Positions 58,730 to 64,000 of a stretch of DNA of 64,000 nucleotides are shown piece by piece. A program made the translations under genes and the position numbers. Under the pieces are notes generated by a model, which saw only the letters and a program-made list of their open reading frames with translations, did not search any database and had not been told where the DNA came from. This stretch comes from Actinomycetota bacterium (GTDB taxonomy: Bacteria; Actinomycetota; Acidimicrobiia; Spongiisociales; UBA11373). Numbering within the stretch: position 1 is the stretch's first letter; the number at the start of each line of letters is the position of its first letter. Where the stretch lies: positions 1-64,000 of the forward strand of contig JAHLKU010000005.1 in assembly GCA_020444505.1 (NCBI GenBank), written 5' to 3'.

Positions 58730-59265
58730 TGAGCGACCCCGTCCTGCTGGGCAGCCGGCGTCTGGCACGCGGCCGCGCCATCGTGGTGGCCCGCGACTAC
58801 CTCCTCGCCGGACCCGGCCGCTGGATGGTGCGGGAAGTGGTCCGCCATCCCGGCTCGGTGGTGGTGGTGCCGTGGGACGGGGAGGCGGTGACGCTGGTGG
58901 AGCAGTACCGCCATCCCGCCGGACGGCGCGTGCTGGAGGTGCCCGCCGGCAAGCTCGACGTGCCGGGGGAGGCGCCGGAGGACGCGGCGCGCCGGGAGTG
59001 CATCGAGGAGGTGGGCCTCGACCCCGGCCGCCTCACCCCGCTGCACGACTGCCTCGCCTCGCCCGGCTACACCGACGAGTTCAGCCACCTCTACCTGGCC
59101 GAGGACCTGGCCCCGGTCGCCCCCGACCCCCAGGGCGTCGAGGAGGAGCAGGCCGCCACGGTCCGCCTCACGGCCCCCGAGGTCGCCGCCGGCCTCGCGT
59201 CGGGCCGGTTCGACGACGCCAAGACCATCATCTGCCTGACCGCGCTCCTGGAACGGCTGCGATGA
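58729..59265 (+). CDS. NUDIX hydrolase (ADP-ribose pyrophosphatase-like)
   Basis: GKLDVPGEAPEDAARRECIEEVGL Nudix box. Confidence 0.9.
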
Positions 59266-60152
59266 GCCTGGACCGGGCCGTCGAGGAGTTCCTGGCCTCG
59301 CTGCGAGCCGAGCGGGGCCTGTCGCCGGCGACCATCGAGGCCTACCGGCGCGACCTCCGCCAGTACGCCGGGCATCTCGGAGGGCGCGCTCCGGATCCGG
59401 CCCTGGCATCGGCGTTCGTCGCCGACCTCGCCGCCCGCGGCCTGGCGGCGTCGACGATCGCCCGGAAGGTGGCGGCGGTGCGGGGCCTGCACCGCTTCAT
59501 GGTCGCCGAGGGCCTCGCCGACACCGACCCGACCCTGCTGCTGGAGGCGCCGCGGCGCGGCAGGAGCCTCCCCAAGGCGCTCCCGGTCGAGGACGTGATC
59601 CGCCTGCTGGAGGCGCCGGACCCGTCCGACCCGCTGGGGAGGCGCGACCGAGCCCTCCTCGAGTTCCTGTACGCCACCGGGGCGCGAGTGGCGGAGGCGG
59701 TGGCGCTCGACCAGCTCGATCTGGACCTGGCCGACCGCTCCGCGCTCGTCACGGGCAAGGGCGGCAAGCAGCGGCTCGTGCCCCTCGGCGGCCCGGCCGT
59801 GGCGGCCATCGAGGCTTGGCTGCCGGACCGGCTCCGGCTGCGCAGGGCCGGGCGCGACACCGGGGCGGTGTTCCTCAACGCCAGGGGAGGGAGGCTGAGC
59901 CGCCAGGGGGTGTTCGATCTGGTGCGCAAGCACGCTCGCCGCGCCGGCCTCGACCCCGGGGCCGTGTCCCCCCATGTGCTGCGGCACTCGATGGCCACCC
60001 ACATGGTGGAAGGAGGGGCGGACCTGCGAACCGTCCAGGAACTGCTCGGTCACGCTAGCATCAGCACCACGCAGATCTACACCAGCGTGTCCCCCCGGCA
60101 TCTGCTCGAGGTCTACGTACTCTCACATCCCCGAGGCGATCGGACCCGATGA
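59262..60152 (+). CDS. xerD: Tyrosine recombinase XerD
   Basis: ATGARVAEAVALDQLDLD, HVLRHSMATHMVEGGADLRTVQELLGHASISTTQIYTSV. Confidence 0.92.
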   Translation: MSLDRAVEEFLASLRAERGLSPATIEAYRRDLRQYAGHLGGRAPDPALASAFVADLAARGLAASTIARKVAAVRGLHRFMVAEGLADTDPTLLLEAPRRGRSLPKALPVEDVIRLLEAPDPSDPLGRRDRALLEFLYATGARVAEAVALDQLDLDLADRSALVTGKGGKQRLVPLGGPAVAAIEAWLPDRLRLRRAGRDTGAVFLNARGGRLSRQGVFDLVRKHARRAGLDPGAVSPHVLRHSMATHMVEGGADLRTVQELLGHASISTTQIYTSVSPRHLLEVYVLSHPRGDRTR

Positions 60153-60499
60153 TGAGCACGCACATCTACAGCGAGGCGGAAGCCAGGCTCCGCGCCGAGC
60201 GCGAGCGCCTGTGCCACCAGTTGAAGGAGCTCGGCGCCACCGAGGGCGGCGAGTTGCGCAACGACGTCGACTACGGCGACGGGTTCGCCGATGCGGCGGC
60301 GGCGACCGCCGAGCGGACGGAGACGCTCGGCCTGGTGGAGAGCCTGCACCGGATGCTCGTCGAGATCGACGCCGCCCTCGCCAGGATGGAAGAGGGCACC
60401 TACGGCACCTGTGCCAAGTGCGGCGGGGAGATCGGTGCGGACCGGCTGGAGTTCCGGCCGGAGTCCATCTACTGCGTCGCCTGCAAGACCGCGGCCTGA
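60149..60499 (+). CDS. TraR/DksA-family zinc-finger protein
   Basis: YGTCAKCGGEIGADRLEFRPESIYCVACKTAA. Confidence 0.88.
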   Translation: MMSTHIYSEAEARLRAERERLCHQLKELGATEGGELRNDVDYGDGFADAAAATAERTETLGLVESLHRMLVEIDAALARMEEGTYGTCAKCGGEIGADRLEFRPESIYCVACKTAA

Positions 60500-60514
60500 A
60501 GGCGGGCGGGGGCG

Positions 60515-61207
60515 ATGTTCCACGCCAATGAGGTGCTCAACCTCGTCCTCTTCCTGGGGATCCTGATCCCCTCGATCATCCTCCACGAGGTCGCCCACGG
60601 CTGGGTGGCTGAGCGACTCGGCGACCCGACCGCCCGCGAGGCGGGCCGCATCACCATCAACCCGATCCCGCACCTCGACCCGGTCGGCTCGCTGCTCGTG
60701 CCGGGCGTGCTGGCCTTCTCGGGGGCGCCGGTGATCGGGTGGGCGAAGCCGGTCCCGGTGAGCCCGTCCCGCCTCGGCCATCCGATGCGCGACACCGCCG
60801 TGGTCGCGCTCGCGGGGCCCGGCACCAACTTCCTCATCGCCGCCGTCATCGCGATCGCGGGCCGCTTCGACCCGACCCCCGGGTGGACCTGCGCCGGATT
60901 CGGCATCGGGGAGCAGGGCGTGTGCCTCGGCGCCGGGCAGTGGGTGGACGCGCCGGGCCTCGGCGCCAGGCTCTTGCTGGGCGCGGTCGTCGTCAACGTG
61001 CTGCTCGGGCTGTTCAACCTGCTCCCCATCCCGCCGCTCGACGGCAGCAAGCTGGTCCCGCCGCTGCTGCCCGCGCACGCCCGCGAGGGCTACTACCGCC
61101 TCGCCCCCTACGGCTTCCTCGTGCTCCTCGCCCTGGTGTTCCTCGTCCCCGGCGGCCTCGAGTTCCTGTGGGACGCCGCCGGCTGGATCCTCCGGCTGCT
61201 GGTGTGA
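60515..61207 (+). CDS. Site-2 protease/M50 family membrane metalloprotease
   Basis: LHEVAHGWVAERLGDPTAREAGRITINPIPHLDPVG, NLLPIPPLDGSKL. Confidence 0.9.
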   Translation: MFHANEVLNLVLFLGILIPSIILHEVAHGWVAERLGDPTAREAGRITINPIPHLDPVGSLLVPGVLAFSGAPVIGWAKPVPVSPSRLGHPMRDTAVVALAGPGTNFLIAAVIAIAGRFDPTPGWTCAGFGIGEQGVCLGAGQWVDAPGLGARLLLGAVVVNVLLGLFNLLPIPPLDGSKLVPPLLPAHAREGYYRLAPYGFLVLLALVFLVPGGLEFLWDAAGWILRLLV

Positions 61208-61683
61208 TGCGGCGGATCCTGCACCTCGCCCGCCGGTTCTTCGAGTCGCTGGGGACGCGCCCGCTCACCCCCGCCGAGCAGCAACGCGCCGCCGGGTGGC
61301 TCGAGCCTGCCGATGCACCGCTGTTCTGGTCGCAGCAGCCCCTCGACCAGCGCCACGGCCTGTCGTGCGCCGACCACGTCGCGGTCCGGTGCCCGGAGCG
61401 ACGCGACCTCGTGCGGGCCGCGCTGCTGCACGACGTCGGCAAGCGCCACGCCCGCCTGGGGGTCGCGGCCAGGGTCGTGGCGGGCGGTTTCGGCCTGCTG
61501 CGGCTTCCGGCCCCGGGGCGCCTCGGCACCCACCTCCGGCACGGGGCGCTGGGCGCCGACGACCTCGCTGCGGCGGGCGCCGAGGACGTCGTGGTCGCCT
61601 TCGCCCGCGGCCACCACGGCCCCGCCCCGGAGGGGACCGACCCGGCAGAGTGGGCCCTGCTCAGGGAGGCCGACGGCGAATGA
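61207..61683 (+). CDS. HD-domain protein
   Basis: RAALLHDVGKRHARLG. Confidence 0.7.
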   Translation: MRRILHLARRFFESLGTRPLTPAEQQRAAGWLEPADAPLFWSQQPLDQRHGLSCADHVAVRCPERRDLVRAALLHDVGKRHARLGVAARVVAGGFGLLRLPAPGRLGTHLRHGALGADDLAAAGAEDVVVAFARGHHGPAPEGTDPAEWALLREADGE

Positions 61684-61723
61684 GCGGCCCCCAGTCCGGC
61701 AGGTTCCGTACGATGGCGGCGGG

Positions 61724-62488
61724 ATGACGTACGAGGTCACCACCCCGGTCTTCGAGGGGCCGCTCGAGCTCCTGCTGCAGCTGATCACGTCGCGCCGCGT
61801 CGAGATCACCGAGATCAGCCTGTCCGACCTGGTCGAGGAGTATCTCTCCTACCTCGAGCTGATGCGCGAGTTCGACATGGAGATCACCAGCGAGTTCCTG
61901 CTCATCGCCGCCACGCTGATCCAGCTGAAGGCGCGCCGCCTGCTGCCGGACGACGCCGAGGTCGACCTCGACGAGGAGCTGGCCCTGGCCTACGAGCGCG
62001 ACCGTCTCCTCTCGCGGCTGCTGGCGTGCCTGACCTTCAAGGACGTCGCGGCGGTGTTCGCCCACCGGTTCGACGCCCAGCGGGCGCTGGTGCCCCGCAC
62101 GGTGGGGCTGGACCCCGGCGTCCACCCGGCGCCCCCGGAGGTGGTGCTCCCGGTGAGCGCCATAGACCTGGCCGTCCTCGCCGGCGCCGTCATCGGGCGG
62201 CGCCGCGAGCCCGACGTGGACCACCTCGACCTCGACCTCCCCTCGGTGGCGCTGGCCATCGAAGACGTCCGGCACCGGCTCGCCGCCGACGTCGAGGCCG
62301 ACTTCGATGCCCTCACCGAGCACTGCACCCGCCCGGTGGAGGTGATCGCCTACTTCCTCGCCGTGCTGGAACTGGCCCGGTGGGGGCTGGTCAAGGCGTC
62401 CCAGGAGCACCTCGAGGCCGCGATCCGGGTCCGCCGCCTGGAGGGCGCCGAGGTCTCCGGCGACGCCGTCAGCGAGTGGGGAGGATGA
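61724..62488 (+). CDS. scpA: Segregation and condensation protein ScpA
   Basis: FEGPLELLLQLITSRRVEITEISLSDLVEEYLSYL; adjacent scpB. Confidence 0.92.
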   Translation: MTYEVTTPVFEGPLELLLQLITSRRVEITEISLSDLVEEYLSYLELMREFDMEITSEFLLIAATLIQLKARRLLPDDAEVDLDEELALAYERDRLLSRLLACLTFKDVAAVFAHRFDAQRALVPRTVGLDPGVHPAPPEVVLPVSAIDLAVLAGAVIGRRREPDVDHLDLDLPSVALAIEDVRHRLAADVEADFDALTEHCTRPVEVIAYFLAVLELARWGLVKASQEHLEAAIRVRRLEGAEVSGDAVSEWGG

Positions 62489-63066
62489 TGGAACCCGTCG
62501 CCGCCGTCGAGGCCATGCTGTTCGTGGCCGAGGAGCCGATTCCCATCGGGGAGATCGCCGAGGTGCTGGAGGTACCGGTGCCGGAGGCGGAGGCCGCGTT
62601 GGCGGCACTCGGAGACGCCCTCACCGGGCGGGGCAGCGGCCTGGTGCTGCGCGAGGCCGGCGGCGGGTGGCGGCTGTACACCCGCCCCGAGGCGCGCCCG
62701 TTCCTCGAGCGGTTCGCCGCCTCCGCCCGCGTCGCCCGCCTCTCCAAGCAGGCGCTGGAGACCCTGGCCGTGGTGGCCTACCGCCAGCCGGTGTCCCGAG
62801 CCCAGGTGAGCGAGATCCGCGGCGTGGACTCCGAGCACGCCCTGCGCACGCTGGAGCGGCGCGCCCTGGTGGACGAGGTCGGCAAGGCCCCGGGGCCGGG
62901 CCAGGCGATCCTGTACGGCACCACCGCCCTGTTCCTCGAGAAGCTGGGCCTGCGCTCCCTGGACGAACTGCCGCCGCTGGGCGACCACATCCCGCCGGCG
63001 GACGTCGTCGAGACGCTGGAGCGCCCGTTCAGACCGGAGGACCCATCGAGCGACTCCAGAAGCTGA
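62485..63066 (+). CDS. scpB: Segregation and condensation protein ScpB
   Basis: VEAMLFVAEEPIPIGEIAEVL, LETLAVVAYRQPVSRAQVSEIRGVDSEHALRTL. Confidence 0.92.
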   Translation: MMEPVAAVEAMLFVAEEPIPIGEIAEVLEVPVPEAEAALAALGDALTGRGSGLVLREAGGGWRLYTRPEARPFLERFAASARVARLSKQALETLAVVAYRQPVSRAQVSEIRGVDSEHALRTLERRALVDEVGKAPGPGQAILYGTTALFLEKLGLRSLDELPPLGDHIPPADVVETLERPFRPEDPSSDSRS

Positions 63067-63758
63067 TCGCCCACGCCGGGATCGCTTCCCGCCGGGCCGC
63101 CGAGGAGTTGATCCGCGACGGACGGGTCACCGTGGACGGCTCCCCGGCGCATCTGGGCCAGAAGATCGACGTGGACACCGCGCTCGTGGAGATCGACGGT
63201 GTGCGGCTGCCGGTCCGGCCCGGCCTGGTCTACCTGCTGCTCAACAAGCCGGCCGGGGTCATCTCCACCGCCGACGACCCCCGGGGGCGGCCCACCGTGG
63301 TCGGCCTCGTCGGCGCTCCCACACGGGTGTACCCGGTGGGCCGGCTCGACGCCGACTCCGAGGGCCTGCTCGTGCTCACCAACGACGGGGACCTCACCGA
63401 GCGGCTCACCCACCCCCGCTACGGCGTCACCAAGACCTACCTGGCGAGGGTGGAGGGGCATCCGGGGGCCGCGGCGATGCGCTCGCTGATCGAGGGGGTG
63501 GATCTGGAGGACGGGCCGGCGCGTGCCGTCGCGGCGCGGGTGATCGACCGGGTCGGGGCGGAGGCCGCCGTCGAGGTGGTGATGACCGAAGGCCGCAACC
63601 GCGAGGTGCGCCGCATGCTCGATGCGGTGGGCCACCCGGTGCGCCGCCTGGTCCGGACCGCCATCGGCCCCCTCACCGATCACGGCCTGGGCCCCGGGGA
63701 GCACCGCCCCCTCACCATCGACGAGGTGCGCAGCCTGTACGGCGCCGCCGTGGGATGA
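63045..63758 (+). CDS. rluB: rRNA pseudouridine synthase RluB-like
   Basis: S4 domain ERLQKLIAHAGIASRRAAEELI and VGRLDADSEGLLVLTNDG; no canonical start at the N-terminus, ATC at 63045 with ggagg 4 nt upstream proposed. Confidence 0.88.
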   Translation: MERLQKLIAHAGIASRRAAEELIRDGRVTVDGSPAHLGQKIDVDTALVEIDGVRLPVRPGLVYLLLNKPAGVISTADDPRGRPTVVGLVGAPTRVYPVGRLDADSEGLLVLTNDGDLTERLTHPRYGVTKTYLARVEGHPGAAAMRSLIEGVDLEDGPARAVAARVIDRVGAEAAVEVVMTEGRNREVRRMLDAVGHPVRRLVRTAIGPLTDHGLGPGEHRPLTIDEVRSLYGAAVG

Positions 63759-63765
63759 TCCATCC

Positions 63766-64000
63766 GTGGTGACGGCGACCTTCACACCGCCCGACGAGCG
63801 GTTCCACGGCTCCCACGACGTGCCGGGCGACAAGTCGCTCAGCCACCGCGCCCTGATCCTGGCCGCCATGGCGGAGGGCACCAGCCGGGTGCGGGGCGTC
63901 TCGACCGGTCACGACGTCCGCTCGATGCTCGGCGCCCTCGACGCGCTCGGAGTGGCGTTCGAGGGAGACCACGTCGTGTCGCCGGGCGTGCGCGGGTGGG
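63766..64000 (+). CDS. aroA: 3-phosphoshikimate 1-carboxyvinyltransferase, N-terminal part (runs off window)
   Basis: VVTATFTPPDERFHGSHDVPGDKSLSHRALILAAMAEGTSRVRG (PGDKSLSHRALILAA motif). Confidence 0.88.
   Translation, partial: MVTATFTPPDERFHGSHDVPGDKSLSHRALILAAMAEGTSRVRGVSTGHDVRSMLGALDALGVAFEGDHVVSPGVRGW

Noticed and set aside
59262-60152. Tyrosine recombinase as evidence for an integrated mobile element
   Set aside because: Full-length XerD in its conserved chromosomal context (nudix-xerD-scpA/B); no att sites, tRNA or phage genes.

Overview
The window is a 64 kb, very GC-rich, gene-dense actinobacterial-type chromosomal segment. Pup, Mpa/ARC, Dop and PafA genes and LprG/P55- and HelY-type neighbours point to a non-mycobacterial, perhaps acidimicrobial, lineage; that placement is inference. 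There are four blocks. (1) About 0-8.9 kb: secreted and metabolic genes. (2) About 9-28 kb: a respiratory region with multiheme c-type cytochromes (10-heme lipoprotein, NapC-like 7-heme, b561-type/di-c fusion, 9-heme), a System I cytochrome c maturation set (TlpA/CcmG, CcmI-like, CcmH, CcmF), an LprG-P55 pair, a 2-oxoacid:ferredoxin oxidoreductase with a beta-gamma fusion, and threonine catabolism (tdh-kbl). (3) About 35-50 kb: trmI, ferredoxin, arc, dop, pup, prcB, prcA, pafA, pafB, pafC, tatA/B, tatC, helY. (4) About 52-64 kb: HAD, microprotein, tlyA, nadK, recN, pyrG, nudix, xerD, dksA-like, M50, HD, scpA, scpB, rluB, aroA, collinear (from memory) with the mycobacterial Rv1692-Rv1712 region. 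The best candidate for something new is a family of seven near-identical 16-bp palindromes (consensus NGGGNCNTTCGNCCCT, resembling mycobacterial DosR boxes) found mostly 35-75 bp upstream of six separate respiratory or catabolic transcription units, which suggests a redox/hypoxia regulon. Other leads are a 14-aa leader ORF coupled to ccmF, two genes (tlyA, rluB) that seem to need non-canonical start codons, microproteins below the ORF-track cutoff, and many start codons 6-9 nt downstream of a TANNNT hexamer (leaderless mRNAs). No tRNA, rRNA, CRISPR array or mobile element was recognised.
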